Assembly: GCA_002104895.1 (NCBI GenBank)
Contig: MCFG01000346.1
Coordinates: forward strand, 1 to 47,500
Reading direction: 5' to 3'
Length of the DNA: 47,500 nucleotides
DNA from: Anaeromyces robustus
Taxonomy: Eukaryota > Neocallimastigomycota > Neocallimastigomycetes > Neocallimastigales > Neocallimastigaceae
The notes under the pieces: generated by a model
The model's database searches: none
What the model was told of the DNA's origin: nothing
The model's input: the letters and a program-made list of their open reading frames with translations, nothing else
Part shown: positions 21,909 through 35,931 of the stretch, in pieces
How positions within the stretch are numbered: the stretch's first letter is position 1
Layout of the letters: each line of letters starts with the position of its first letter
Made by a program: the position numbers and the translations under genes

Positions 21909-24900
21909 TTAAATTGCTGATAATTTAGCAGTTTTAACAGATTCTGGCATACGAAGATGATAATCTGATTAAATATATATTAAAATAAAAATGTTAATTT
22001 ATTTATTTTATTAAAATTGAAATTGATAATAATATTATAATATTCTTTTTTTTTATATTAACCTCCATTTTGTGTAATATATCTAACCCATGGGAATGCT
22101 TGGTATCCACTTTTTTCAACAACCTTTAAGTAACGTACTTGAATACCTGAAGTAGTAAAGTATGGAATTTCAAATTTAACAGAAATTGGTGGTTTCTTTT
22201 GATTTTCATCCTCTATATTAAATATTAAAAAAATATATAGTTTAAAAAAAATAAATATATTTTAAATTAATAATGAAATATTATAATGAGAGCTCTTTTT
22301 ACTAATTATATAAATATTAATATTAATTACAATAATAATAATATAAATACTATCATTATTATTATTAATAAAAAATAATATTTTAATATCATCTATCTTA
22401 TTTATTTAATTATTTATTTTTTTACCATTTTTAACACTTGGTAAACCAAAGTGAGCACGAAGAATAAATTCCTTACCACCTTGGAATTGTTTTATAGTCC
22501 AAACAATAGCATTCTTTTCTGGAACGTAGGCAGCAGTTCCCATAGAACACTACAAATATCGAAAAAGATGAAATAAAATAAAATATAAAATGATATGTTA
22601 AAATATAAAATAAAATAAATTTAAAAATATATAAATAAATAAGATATATATATTCTATCGATTATTTATGTTTACCTTGAATTTTGGAGTATCAGCATCT
22701 TCTGGAACTGGAACAGATATAGCAACATTATTAGCAGTAGAACGACGTTTAAATTGAGCCTTAGCCTATATTATTAAAAAAATATAAATTTAGTAATAAT
22801 TCATTTTATTATTAATATTTAAACTGTTATAATTAAACATTTCTGAAATTAAAAAAAAAAAAAAAAATTAAATTTTTAATTATTTAACTAAAAATTATAA
22901 TAATTAAATATTAGAAATAAAAAATTTCCCCATTACCTTAATTTGATATTCAATTCTTGATCCACTATGAGTTTGAACAATAACTTCAGTCCAAATTAAA
23001 GGTTTAACTTGAGTACTTAAACGGTAAGACATTAATTCAAATTCACCATCTGGTGGTATAAAGGAAATAGTACGATTATTTTCAAATCTTGATAATCTAA
23101 CACATTGATGGAACTTTACATCTTCCATTTCAATAGCTTTTCCCTTAGCAGTAGCGTCTTATATTATATGAATTATTAATAGATGTTATATTTTATTAAT
23201 CATTAATTATGTTTAATATATATTATTAAAATCAATAACAATGTGTAAAATAATATATGAAATTATAATAATGTAATAATAATAATATGAATAATTACTT
23301 TTACCAGCAGTTTCAAACATAACCTTATCGTTTAAACCTAAACGTAATTCTGGCATACCAGAAAGGAAACATTTCATTTTGATAGAACCGAGAATTTCAC
23401 TTCTTAATACATTACCATTACTATTAACCTAATAGTTTTTTTAATAATAAATATATATAAATATAAATTATAAATTATTATCAATGATTCTTTTCTTTAT
23501 TTTATTATTTGTTTTATTTATCTTTTTTTTTTTAAAAAAAAAAAAAATTATTTTAATTATATATTTTTTTTAATATTTACCAATAAATTGACAGATTCTA
23601 TAACATCTAAGAAAACTTCGTTCTTTCTGTATTTAATACCCTCAGATCTCCAGGATACTGCATTAGTAACAGCAACTGGTGGACGTACTTGAACTTCCAT
23701 TTGATGACTTTCTTGAGTAATATATCTTTTTTAAAAAATAGCAAAATGATAACAACAATGATTGAATTGGAATGAATTAATAAAAAAATGATTTTAAAAT
23801 ATTTAATATCTATTAAATCTATTAAAATAATATATAATTATTTAAATCTAATTTCTATAACTATTATATATATGTAAATAGAAGCATACTCTTGAAGAAT
23901 TTTTGATTCTGTAGTTTGTGGGTAACCGAAATCCATCATTTCATCTAACAATTCATAAATAATAACAAAATTATCACGAATTGATTCTTCTTCTAATACT
24001 TTGAAATATTCTTTAAATACCTATTTATTATTTTATTTATTTATTTCATTTTAGTTTATTTTAACAATTATTAATTAATATTGATTTGTTATTTAATAAT
24101 TATTTATTAATATTGATTTTTTATTTTAGTAATAATTAATTTTGATTTATTTTTATAAAATTATTGAATGTGATATATATATAGTAATATTATTAAAAAA
24201 TTACTTCAATAAGTTTATGTAAAAAGAGTAATATAGTAACAGCATTGGAATTCTTTTTTGTCATGGCAAGTACTATAATTTCCAATTAAAAAATATATAA
24301 TAAAAAAATATAAAATTAAGGATAATTTACATTTATATAAATGTTATATACATTATTGTTTTGACATTATTAATCAGATAAAAATTTAAATGAATTGTCT
24401 GTATGTTTTTTTTTCTTTTCATTAATATTTATGAATTGTTAAATTTTTAATTAAAATCATATATTTAAAAATTATTATTAACTGCGGTTTATTTATTATT
24501 GTATTTGTATATTTATAATAATAGTTTATATATAATTATTTGTTTATTGTTCTGTTGAATTGTTAATTTTTCAAAATATTTTTTTTTATCACTTGTATTA
24601 CAGTTATTTTGATAATATTGTAAAATCATACCATGAATAATCAAATTAAATAAAAAATATTAAAAAAAAAATAGAAAAGGTAATAAATGAATATTTCAAA
24701 TTATTTAATAGATATATATATATATAAAAGGATACAATATAAATTATTGTGTTTAACATATAAAAAGTTAACACCATCTTCTGTTGACAATATAGGCGAT
24801 AGCGTCTGCTCCTCCTCCTCTGCTGCTAAAACTAAAGGCATAAATTTTTCAATCTTTCTAATTGGAATATCACCTCTATAATTTCTAGAGATGAGAACTT

Positions 24901-24940
24901 TTCCTTTTAAATCTAATATGAAAATTGCTGATGCTACCAT
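21909..24940 (-). CDS. APM1: AP-1 clathrin adaptor complex mu subunit
   Basis: Ten exons (24736-24940, 24205-24272, 23890-24020, 23581-23725, 23299-23428, 22937-23157, 22676-22765, 22426-22549, 22063-22212, 21909-21964) splice to 439 codons plus TAA. The protein follows animal AP-1 mu almost throughout. It opens MVASAIFILDLKGKVLISRN (longin-like N-terminal domain, about 1-140), with ESIRDNFVIIYELLDEMMDF. The mu homology domain follows (about 165-435): RKNEVFLDVIESVNLL, LSGMPELRLGLNDKVMF, EDVKFHQCVRLSRFENNRTI, FIPPDGEFELMSYRL and FFTTSG-like YFTTSGIQVRYLKVVEKSGY. The mu subunit recognises YxxPhi sorting signals at the trans-Golgi network and endosomes. AP-1 rather than AP-2 is indicated by the NYRGD start and the VKFHQCVRLSRFE block. 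Length is slightly above human (423 aa), from an acidic insert EEEEQTLSPILST and a longer C-terminus (PESVKTAKLSAI). The start is fixed by homology. Confidence 0.95.
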
Positions 24941-26729
24941 TTTTATTTATACTATAAATTTTCCTCTTTTTTCCTTTCTTTAATTCAAATTTTCCTTTAA
25001 TATTTCAATATTTGTTTATATAATAATAAAATTATAAAAAAAAATATTATTATTATTTATTTAAGTATATTTTAAAAGTTAATTTATATTTACATTTATT
25101 TTCTTGTTTTTCTGTATTTTGATAATTTTTTATATATTTTTTTATAAAAAAAAAACAAAACTTATTTTTAATATTTTTATTTATGTAAATCTAATATTTT
25201 TATTAAATTTTTTATTAATAATATTACTTTTATATTTGATTAATAATATTTAATCCTATAATAAATAAATAAACATATACAATCAAAAATATATTTCTTT
25301 AATAATAATTATTATTAAGCAATTATGTTACATACATATACATTATATATTAATCAACCAATAAATTTCAATACAATGATTTATACTAAATTAATACCAA
25401 ATATTTTAAGATGACCCATTTAATAAAAATATGCTTCAATAAAAAATTATTTTAAATGAAGTCATTACTCTTCCTTCATTATTTTATAGTTGATTATTAT
25501 TATTTTGATGTTCATAAATGGTTTTTCTAATTGTTTAAACATTATTTTAATATGAAAAATATGTAAAATGAATACTAATTACATATTGGGAAGTAACTTT
25601 AAAGCTATATTAACAAATTTTTTTACATTTAGTAAGTTGAAAAAATATTTAATTTTAATTTATTTATATTATTTGAATAAAATAAGTAGGTACTTTTTAA
25701 ATGATATGTTGTATTAAAAATATAATAAAGAAATTAAATTTTTAAATACAAAATAAAATATAAAAAGTACTTACTATTTTACTTTATTAAAATTTATATA
25801 TAGATTAAAAAAAAATTATTATAATAGGTAGTAAATATATAAATCAATTATTTATCGCTTATTATTATTAAATATTAATAAAATAAAAATAGAGTTATAT
25901 ATATAAATTACATAGATTTTTTGAAAATATGTTTTATTAAATTTATGTTCTAAATCATTATTTCAATTATTAGTTATCTTAAAATTTCATAATTTATTTT
26001 TTATTTATTATATATAGAAAAAAGGTTTTTTTAAAATAGATAATATTATCGAAATTCTATTATTAAATAAATATAATTTATATTTTATTTTAAATATATA
26101 ATAAAATATATTTTTATTATTTTAGTTTTAAAGATTCGTTTTAATTTAATAAATTTTAAAAATAAATTACATAAAATTATGTAATTTTTAAAACACTGAT
26201 TCAAATCATATGATAAAACAATATTAAAAGTGTTTAATATTGTTTTGACAAATTAATTTTTATCTTTTTCTCTTTTTTTTTTCCAAAATAATATAATAAA
26301 ATTAAAGAATATTTATAAAATATAAATTAAACAGCAATAATAATAATATTATTATAAAAATAATAATTACTGAAAGAAATAAAATATTAAAAAGGAAGAA
26401 ATAGAAAAAAAGAAAAGGAATAATAAAATTGAATTTAATTTATTATATAATAAAATTTTATTATTCCAAAATAATATATATTCTAATTTTGTACTAATCT
26501 TAAAATACCCCGAATTTAAATTTTGAAAATTTAAAATTAAAATATTAATATAAATAAAGAATATATATTATTAAATAAAAAATAAATGATAAAGCAATAA
26601 TTCATAATCTAAAAAAAATAAATAAATAAGTAATAATTAATATAATATATAAAATACAATATTAAAAAAATATATATATATATAATAAAAATTAATATAA
26701 TTAAATATTATTATAAGTAGTAGTGAAAC
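24941..26729. other. Divergent spacer between APM1 and the apyrase gene
   Basis: Presumed to hold both promoters; none is readable as a motif. An imperfect inverted repeat is present near 25677-25785: AAGTAGGTACTTTTTA and TAAAAAGTACTTACTA, about 60 bp apart. A 49-codon frame at 25568 shows no recognised feature. Confidence 0.6.
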
Positions 26730-27437
26730 ATGAAACACATAAGTGTAATACGAAAAATTAAATCTTTTTTCAAGCATATTAAATTAAATATAGATTATTG
26801 GTTTCTAAAAGGTATACTAGACTTTAAAATATTTAATTTTTATTTATATATATCTAAATATCTTAAATAATTATTAATATTAAATTATTATTGAAAAAAT
26901 GTTAATACATTTTATTATATAGGAAATCAAAAGAAAAAAATAATAGTATTATCTTTTTTATTTATAATATCGGTATTATCTGGAATAATAGCAATTTATA
27001 AATATAATTACTCAAATGATTTTATAAAAGTTGAATTATATGATAATTCTGAAAATAATTGGGATAAATATAGAAACTACGGTGTTGTTGTTGATGCAGG
27101 TAGTTCAGGATCAAGAGTACAAATATACTCCTGGAGAGATACAAATTATTTGCAAACAGCATTATTACAATATAATTTAACTTATAGTCAATTAAATGGT
27201 GTAAATAATGATGGTTTACCTTTAATCGAAAAGGGATTAAGAGAAGGAAATAATTGGCAATTTAAAATTGATAGAGGTATATGAATAATTCAATTTTATA
27301 TAAAACATAAAAATACTTATTTTATATTATAAATATTAATAATATTATTCAATATTTAAAATTTATTTGACATTTTAAAATAAATACTAAAATATATTCA
27401 TTTTATTTAATTATTATTATTATATTATATTACATTA

Positions 27438-27505
<68 letters not shown>

Positions 27506-29893
27506 TATCATTATTTATCTATCTATCTATTTATCTATCTATTTATTATTTATTTGTTTATTTAAATATTTTTCATTTATTATCTATCTTAAGGAATCTC
27601 AACTTTTCAAGATTCACCGAAAGAAGTTGGACCAAAACATATAAAACTATTATTAGATCCAATATTAGATATTATTCCTTCAGAAAAAATAAACTCTACA
27701 CCTGTATATATTTATGCAACAGCTGGTATGCGTTTACTACCAGAAGATAAAAGAAACGCTATTTTATCGGAAGCATGTTCTTACATAAAAAATAATTACG
27801 ATTTTCTAATTAATGATTGTAATAAACAAGTTGTAAATATTTCTGGTGAAGAAGAAGGTTTATATGGATGGTTAGGATTAAATTATCTAAAAAATGGATT
27901 TTCCTCATCTGATATATCCCAAAAGGAATTAAAAAATGATGATATTATACCATCTTATGGTGTATTAGATATGGGAGGTGCTTCAACTCAAATTGCATAT
28001 GATACATCATTATTAGTGAAAGGTTCTTTAAAAAATGAAAAAAATATTTTAACTACAGATCTTCATAAAATTAATGGAGAAAAAACAACCTATAATATAT
28101 ATTCAACCACATTTTTAGGTTTTGGTATGAATGAAACTCGTAGAAGATATTTAGAAGCATTAGTGAAAAAAGGAATTGAATATGTAATGAATAACATTGA
28201 TTATAAGAAAGTTGATAAAAGATCAACTCTAAATAAATATAATAATGATAATATATCCTCTCAAAATGTAATATCAAGAAGATCCAATGCTAAATCACCA
28301 ATACCAGATGCTTATAAAAAAAATGATAATCAAATAAAAGAATCAACAAAACCTAGTTCTAAATCACCATTACCAAGTAGTAATGATAAATTAGCAAATA
28401 ATATAAATAGTTCAAAGACAGTAATTAATAAAGATAATAAAATTAATGAAAATGAAGATGGAAATGGAAATGAAAATGGAAATGAAAATGGAAATGGAAA
28501 TGGAAATGGAAATGAAAATGGAAATGAAAATCAAAACCTTATTAAAGATATTGATAAAATAATTATAAAAGAAGAAGGATTAAATGGAGAATTTATTACA
28601 AAGTTAGATACTAAAGCATCAACAAAATATTATGAATTATTAATACATGATCCATGTCTTCCACAAGACGCTAAACAAAATGATTTCAAACCTATTGATA
28701 TGGTAGAATTAATGAAAGATTATGAAGTTAGTGATTGGAAAATTGATGTTATAGGTACTGGTGATTTAGATCAATGTTTAAATGATGTTTATCCTTTGTT
28801 AAATAAGTCTGAAAGTTGTCAAAGAAAACCATGTCTTTTTAATGGAGTTCATAGTCCTGTTATTGATTTTTCCAAAATGCCATTCTATGGTATTAGTGAA
28901 TATTGGTACACAAGCCATGATGTTCATAAACAAGGTGGTGTATATAATTATGATAAATTCTATAATGCCTCTAAACAATTATGTAAAACTCATTGGAGTA
29001 ATTTAGATAATAAATATCAAGAAGGTACTTATCCATTAATTTATGATGAATATCTATTATTTTTAAGTTGTTTCCGTAGTGCATGGGTTATGACAGTTTT
29101 ACATGATGGTATGGGTATTACTAAAAAACCTAGTTTTGAAAAAAGAAATAATATAGAAGAAGAAATGAATTCTTTAATAACAAATAGTAATGACATTGAT
29201 ATTAATAATAATAATAGTAATAATAGTAATAATAGTAATAATAGTAATAATAGTAATAATAGTAATAATAATAATAAGGATAATATCAATAAAGAAGAGC
29301 AAGATGAAAAAGTATCATTAAATAACAAAAGACAATCACCAACACCAGATAAAAAGGAAGAAATGGTACCATTTACTACAATTAATGAGTATAATGGTTA
29401 TCAAGTTTCATGGACTCTTGGTGTTATTTTAAATTATATATGTTCTACTATTAGTGAATCCTTAGACTATATTGAATTTGGCGATGGAAAAAAATTTTCT
29501 TTTGTAGTATTATTCTTTAGTATATTAAGTTTATTCTCTTTTGTATCAGTGATAAGTTTAATTATTTATATAAGATATAGTGGACATCGTTTACAATATA
29601 CCGAATTATTACCTGTATATGATGGAAATAAATTAAAAAATAGATATAGAGAAGTTATATCTCTAGATAATATAACGAGTAATACTCCAAGAGTAAAACC
29701 ATCTGGAAGATCAGGAAGTTTTAGTACATCACCAAAGCAATTTAGATATAATAATAGTTTAGCTGCTACAAAGAATCTTCCATTTAGAGTTAATAGTGAT
29801 CTTCAACAATATTTAAGTGGTGAAGGAACAGCAAATGGACTTAAACGTGTTAATAGTTTTACAAATATGAAAAAAGATTCAGAATTAGTTTAA
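26730..29893 (+). CDS. GDA1/CD39-family apyrase (Ynd1-like nucleoside diphosphatase/triphosphatase)
   Basis: Three exons (26730-26811, 26923-27276, 27594-29893) give 911 codons plus TAA. A membrane helix lies near residues 34-53 (IIVLSFLFIISVLSGIIAI). Apyrase conserved regions follow: ACR1 VVVDAGSSGSR (84-92), ACR2 VYIYATAGMRLLP (183-195), ACR3 ISGEEEGLYGW (228-238, with the catalytic glutamate) and ACR4 LDMGGASTQIAY (270-281). An ACR5-like FLSCFRSAWVMTVLHDGMGI lies near 635-655. A second membrane helix (about 780-805) precedes a basic, Ser-rich cytosolic tail. These enzymes hydrolyse nucleoside di/triphosphates in the Golgi lumen, removing GDP/UDP left by glycosyltransferases. Two membrane anchors make it CD39/Ynd1-like rather than Gda1-like. 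It is longer than yeast Ynd1 (630 aa) because of two low-complexity inserts (NGNEN-type near 430-460, SNN-type near 675-705). Intron 2 holds an (ATT)n tract. Confidence 0.9.
27439..27503 (+). repeat. (ATT)n microsatellite in the apyrase intron 2
   Basis: About 20 ATT units, followed at about 27518-27545 by ATCT/ATTT tetranucleotides. Both sit within the 317-bp intron 27277-27593 and do not reach the splice sites. Confidence 0.85.
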
Positions 29894-30707
29894 ACGTAAA
29901 AAAAAATAAAGGAATATATATTAATTATAATAAAAAAATTTATTTATTTTTTTATTTTATTGAAAAAGAAAAAAACGATAATCATTAATTCAATAATCAA
30001 AAATAAAATAAAATAAAATAAAATAAAATAAGAATTAATAACAAAAATAAAAAGAAACCAATAAATAACAAAAAATAATAATAACCAAGACAACTAAAAA
30101 AAAAAATAAAAATAATATAAAAATAAATAATAATAATAATAATAAAATAAAGCTAAATAAAATAAAAAATAAAAAAAAAATAATTCAATAATAAAGGAAT
30201 AATTATACACATATATAATGATAATAATATAAAGTCATAATTGTTCTTAAATTATTTAAAAAAAAAATACTTTAAGATTAATTTAACTTAATTTAGTTAT
30301 ACTAATATAAATCAAATTATATATATTATATATTATATTATTAATATTTATAAATTATTTAAAAAATATATAATTATAAATATTAAAATATTATAATAAT
30401 TTAATAATTATTGTTTGTATCTCTATTTTTAATTTATATACCTGTATCATTACAATAAAATTAAATATATAGGTAATTAACAAGCAATAGTTAATAATAA
30501 TTTATTATACAACCCAAAAAAAAAAGAAAAAGAAAAAAAAAAAAAATAATAATAATAATAATTTAAAACTATCATTTCTTCTTTTTTAATATTGTATTTT
30601 TTTTGAATACAATTTCAAATTAAATATGATTATCTAAGTAATATTAATATTAAAAATAAATATCTATATTTAATATTATAAAATATATTATAATTTTATT
30701 ATTAAAC

Positions 30708-30930
30708 ATTCATATATACTATATACTATTTTAATCATTTTTTATATACTATTTTAATCATTTTTTTTATTTTATATATTTTGTTAAATTATAAGAAAAA
30801 AAAAAACATATTAATATATTCATATACATACTATATACTATTTTAATCATTTTTTTTTTTTTTTATTTTATATATTTTGTAATGTTATATAAGAAAAAAC
30901 ACATTAATATACTCATTTTAGTATTCAATT
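30708..30930. repeat. Two-copy direct repeat, ~110-bp unit
   Basis: The unit has TACTATATACTATTTTAATC, then a T-rich run, TATATATTTTGT and an A-rich run with CATATTAATATA / CACATTAATATA. It begins near 30708 and again near 30818. The first copy has a further internal duplication of the ACTATTTTAATCATTTTTT segment. Copies differ by T-run length and a few bases. Confidence 0.7.
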
Positions 30931-31439
30931 TTGATATATTTAATTTTTAGATACTCAACTTTAAATATACATTTTTTATTTATATATAATTAATAAAAAT
31001 TTAACTAAAAATAGTCATATATTTTAATATAAAAATTTTTTTTGTCAATTTGTAATATCATATAAATTATTATCTTTTTCATTGAATAATTGCTAGGCTT
31101 CAAATATTATTTCTTAATTAATTACTTTTTATATTTTAATTCTGTATTTTCCAGATAAATAATAAAAATGTTCCCTTTCACATTATAAATAAAATTTTTT
31201 TTTTAATATATATTTAATGTATTTTTATTCTCTTTTTTATTTGTATGAATTTTTTTTTGACAAAATATAATAATAAAAATATTTATAAAAATAATTAAAT
31301 TTTAATATAAAACTAATATGATATTTATTCATATTTAGTATTATTACTTTTTATGAATCATAAAAATTAGTCATATTACGATAACAATAATTAATATATT
31401 TATTAATTTACTATAATAATATTATTATTAGTAAGTTAA

Positions 31440-31471
<32 letters not shown>

Positions 31472-31879
31472 TTTTTACTTTTATTTTAAATATTCTCTTT
31501 ATAAAAATATTGTTTAGTATTATATTACCATAAATAATATTAAGATATTATACTATTATTATTACAATCTTTTATCATTTATTTTATTTATTAGAATTAA
31601 TCAAATATCTCATAAAATTATGAATATTTTGTTGATTTATAATTAATAAATAATATTTTAAACACTAAAACTAAATACATTCAATTAATCTTTATATATC
31701 AAATCAAATACAACATAATATTTCCAAATACAACAAAATCAATAAGGATTGTCAACAATTCATTACAAATTCTTTACTACATTATGACATTGATGCCGTT
31801 AATTATTTTTTTATAATTGTTTATAATTTTAAATAAAAAAAATTTTTTTTAATTATTATTCATCATAGTATTAATATGT

Positions 31880-31975
31880 GTAATGAAAAATTTGTTTTAC
31901 AAATATTATTTGTAATATATTTATATAATATTTTATATTATATAAATATTATAATATAAAATAGTTTTTCATTAC
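31880..31975. repeat. 96-bp foldback with GTAATGAAAAA ends
   Basis: The segment begins GTAATGAAAAA (31880-31890) and ends TTTTTCATTAC (31965-31975), an exact inverted pair. The interior is largely self-complementary (ATATTATAT / TATAATATAAAAT). It resembles a tiny foldback or MITE-like element; no clear target-site duplication is seen. Confidence 0.55.
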
Positions 31976-32075
31976 ATTTATATAATATTTTATATTACTA
32001 AATAATTACATGGTTAAATAATTAATCAAAAAAAACAATAATTATAAGATTAGAATTACTATCAACTTATATACA

Positions 32076-32227
<152 letters not shown>

Positions 32228-34339
32228 AATATAAAACATCAAATTAATTATTATTATTTAGGATTGTTTTAAACATTAATTAAAGAAAAAACCAAGCTTA
32301 AATAAATAAATAATACAAACATTTTTATTATTTTTTTTACTGTAATGCTTTTATTAAATATGGGTGACAAATATTGATATTTTTATATTGTAAAAAACAA
32401 AATCCAATTATATTCAAATCAAATACATAATATATAAATATAATAAAATATAACAGTATAATATATTAACTCTTATTCTATTTTTAAATTATTATAATTT
32501 ATTCTTAAAATAATATATAAAATTTATTTATTAAATAATTAATAATTATATAAGAAAAACCGATTTATCTATGGTCGTGGCATTATATATTAAAAATATA
32601 TCGTATGTAATATTATGTAAAAAGATTATATATTATAGTATATTATTAATATATAATAGTAATTCTTTTTATATATTTGTTATAATTGACATTTAATTAA
32701 TTTCTTACGATATAATTTTATATATTTTACAATATATTATTTAATATATTATATAATATATTATTTAATGAGATTTTTTTTGTTATAATTATCTACTGAA
32801 TTTAAATGTATAATTATAATATATTTACAATAGACTATTAATATATTATAAAACTACAGATAATTAATTTATATACTTAAATACTACAATTATTTAAATA
32901 TATTACAATCAATTATATTAAGTATAATAATATATATGTTATTTTTTTAAAAAATTTTAATATATAAAAAAGTTTTTTTCTTTTAACATTTTTATTACAT
33001 TATATTTTATAATATATTATAATATAAATAATAATATATTATAATATAAATATAAAATTATAGGGATTATGATTAATATAAATTAATAAAAAAAAAAACT
33101 ACATTAATCATATTATATTATCAATTTATTATATATCATATATAACTTATAATAATGAATAATATCAAATATAAATAATATAAATAATGAACATTATATA
33201 TGAAAATTTTAAACAATAAATATTTTGTTTTTTTTTTTTTATTATTATTATTTTATTGAAATATTTATTTTATTATAAAGTCTTATTATTATTCATATTC
33301 AAATTTTTTTTTTATAATAATTTTAAATTATTTTAAAATAGGATACAATATATTGTATTATATTATATAAATATATTTATATATATTATATATTAAATAT
33401 AAAAAATTTTATATATTATTTAGTATAATTATAATAATTGATATAATAATAATAATTTAAAATAAATAAATATATAATTTGTACTATAATATAGCTTTAT
33501 GATATAAAATTAATAGTTTTTCATTATTTTTTTTCCCAAAAAAAAAAAAATAAAAATAAAAAAAAATAAAATAAAATTTAAAACAATAAATTATTAAATA
33601 TTTTTAAAGAATAAAGTAAATTTTCATCTTTTTTTTTTTTTTAAAAAAAGTAAAAAAGAAAAAAAAAAAAAAAAAAGAAATAAGAAAAAAAGAAAAAGCA
33701 AAAAATATATATAGATTACAATAAAAGTACTTAACACCTTTATCTTTTTTTATAAATAATAATGTAAGAGTTGTTTTTTATTTATTATATTTAACATCAA
33801 CACAATTTGTTTCAAAAATTTAAAAAAGAAAATAAAAATTTAGAGAATTTCTTTTATCATCTATAAAAAAACAAATAATCGTAATATCTTGAAAGTATTA
33901 TAATATATAATAATAATAATAATAAAATCAAATAAAAAGAAAAAGAAAAAGAAAAAAATTCATCGTAAAATGAAATACAACAGATATATAAAATTAATTA
34001 TAGTAATCTAAAAAATATTATCTGAAATTTCAATATTGTCATTATATGTATAGGGAAATAATAATAAATGATAATCAATTTAAATATAAAAATGATGTGA
34101 TTTGAATGTAGCAAATTTTCAATATTTTAAATTAAAAAATTTTACAAAAAACGAAATAGATATATATTATAATAAAAATATAATAAAAATATAGTTTTAT
34201 ATCTTTTTATTTATTTAAAATAAAAAATAAAATAATATTTTTCTTGGCTATTATTTTATTTTATAAAAAGAATACTTTCTTGTTAATCAAAATACTAATA
34301 ATATAAACATTATGTATTTTTATAAAAAATAGAAATAAA

Positions 34340-34908
34340 ATGCAAAGACAACAAATGGGAATGGGGGGTGCCTCCATAAATAGATCAAAGTCAAATAAAT
34401 CTGCTAGTCAACCAGCTCCATCACGTGTTGAACCAAAGGTTTATTTCGCTAATGAAAGAACTTTCCTTTCTTGGACTCACACTGGTATTTTATTAGCTGG
34501 TTTATCTTTAACTATTTTAGGTAATTATTATTAAATACATTTCAAATGTCGAAGTAAAAAAAAAATAAAACAAAATAATTATTTTGACTAATTTTTATTT
34601 ATAAATTATTTATATTTAATTATTATTTATATTATATATAAATTAAATTTAAAAATTTTATAAAAAAAATAGCTTTCGGTAATATAGTAGCTAGAGTTGG
34701 TGGTGCTTTATTCTCAATGGTCGGTATGGTATTCATTATCTATGCCGTAATTAGATATAGATGGAGAGTTAATATGATTAAAGAAAAACACCCAGGACCA
34801 TACGATGACCGTTATGGACCATACTTATTAACTGGTTTCTTAATTCCAGTTGTTATATTAAACTTGTTCTTGTCATTCAGAGAATTAGATGATTCATACA
34901 ATTTCTAA
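34340..34908 (+). CDS. VTC1: VTC1, vacuolar transporter chaperone complex small subunit
   Basis: Two exons (34340-34520 and 34673-34908) splice to 138 codons plus TAA, close to yeast Vtc1 (129 aa). After a polar N-terminus ([10 protein letters not shown] ... PAPSRVEPK) comes [20 protein letters not shown], the conserved DUF202/VTC1 signature. Three membrane helices follow: [26 protein letters not shown], and [19 protein letters not shown]. Arg-rich RYRWRVNMI lies between helices 2 and 3. In fungi the VTC complex makes polyphosphate from ATP at the vacuole or ER membrane and moves it into the lumen; Vtc1 supplies only membrane helices, with Vtc4 as the polymerase. The start is the only ATG upstream of the conserved block, with an A-rich leader. 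The intron (34521-34672) splits the first helix. Confidence 0.93.
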
Positions 34909-35750
34909 TCAAAATAATTAAAACATATATGAAATTCTTTATTATAAATACTATAAAACAAAAAAAAAAAAAAAACAGAAATACAAAAAAAAAAAAAAAA
35001 ACAGCTATGTTTTGAAAATTTAACTTATCTAATAATTTTTAACGCAATAATTAATGATTAATATTATCTAATATTTATATACTAAAATAAATTATATATT
35101 TGTCATAAATAAAGTAATAATATTATATATAAAATAAAAATAAAATTAAAATTAAAAAATTAAAAAAAAAATTGAAATAAAAACAATGGGAAGACAAAAT
35201 TATTTCAATTTAATTATAAATAAAATATATAGTATTTAAAGAATGAGTTATGTAAAAATATTAAATATAAATATTTTTCTTTTAAATATCTTTCTGTAAT
35301 CATTTTAATTTATTTTTTGAAAAATATATTACTATTTATTCATTAACTATTATTTATTTATTATTATAATAATAATAATAAAAAAGGATAAAAAAAGTGA
35401 AACAAAAAGGAAAAAGAAAAAAAAAAGATAAAAGGAATAAACCATTTACTTTTTTTTTTTTTTTATAAAAAAATATTAAATAAAAAATAAATATAATAAT
35501 AAATAGTTAAAAATATTTTAAACTATAAAATAGTTTATTTTATAGATAGTAAATTGTATAAATGTGAATTTGTGGTTTTTCAAGGTATTTGAATATAGAT
35601 ATTCTAATATACTATATAATGTCAAAATTGTTACCAAAATGTTAAAATTGTTTATGGTTTTTGAAGGAATAATTCTTTATTTTTTGTATGTTTAATTATA
35701 ACTATTATATTATCATTATTATTATCATCATTATTATTATTATTAATTAG

Positions 35751-35780
35751 TAATAATAATAAAATAATAATAATAATAAC

Positions 35781-35815
<35 letters not shown>

Positions 35816-35875
35816 TAATAATAATAATAATAATAATTAATAATAATAATAATAATAATTAATAATAATAATAAT

Positions 35876-35931
<56 letters not shown>
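35751..35931. repeat. (AAT)n microsatellite, ~180 bp, with AAC and ATT interruptions
   Basis: An almost continuous run of AAT units broken by a few AAC, AATT and ATTAT variants; intergenic. Confidence 0.9.

Noticed and set aside
32335-32395. Weak ankyrin-like fragment (FIKYG ... NIDI)
   Set aside because: Only about ten residues and out of frame within itself; could be chance.
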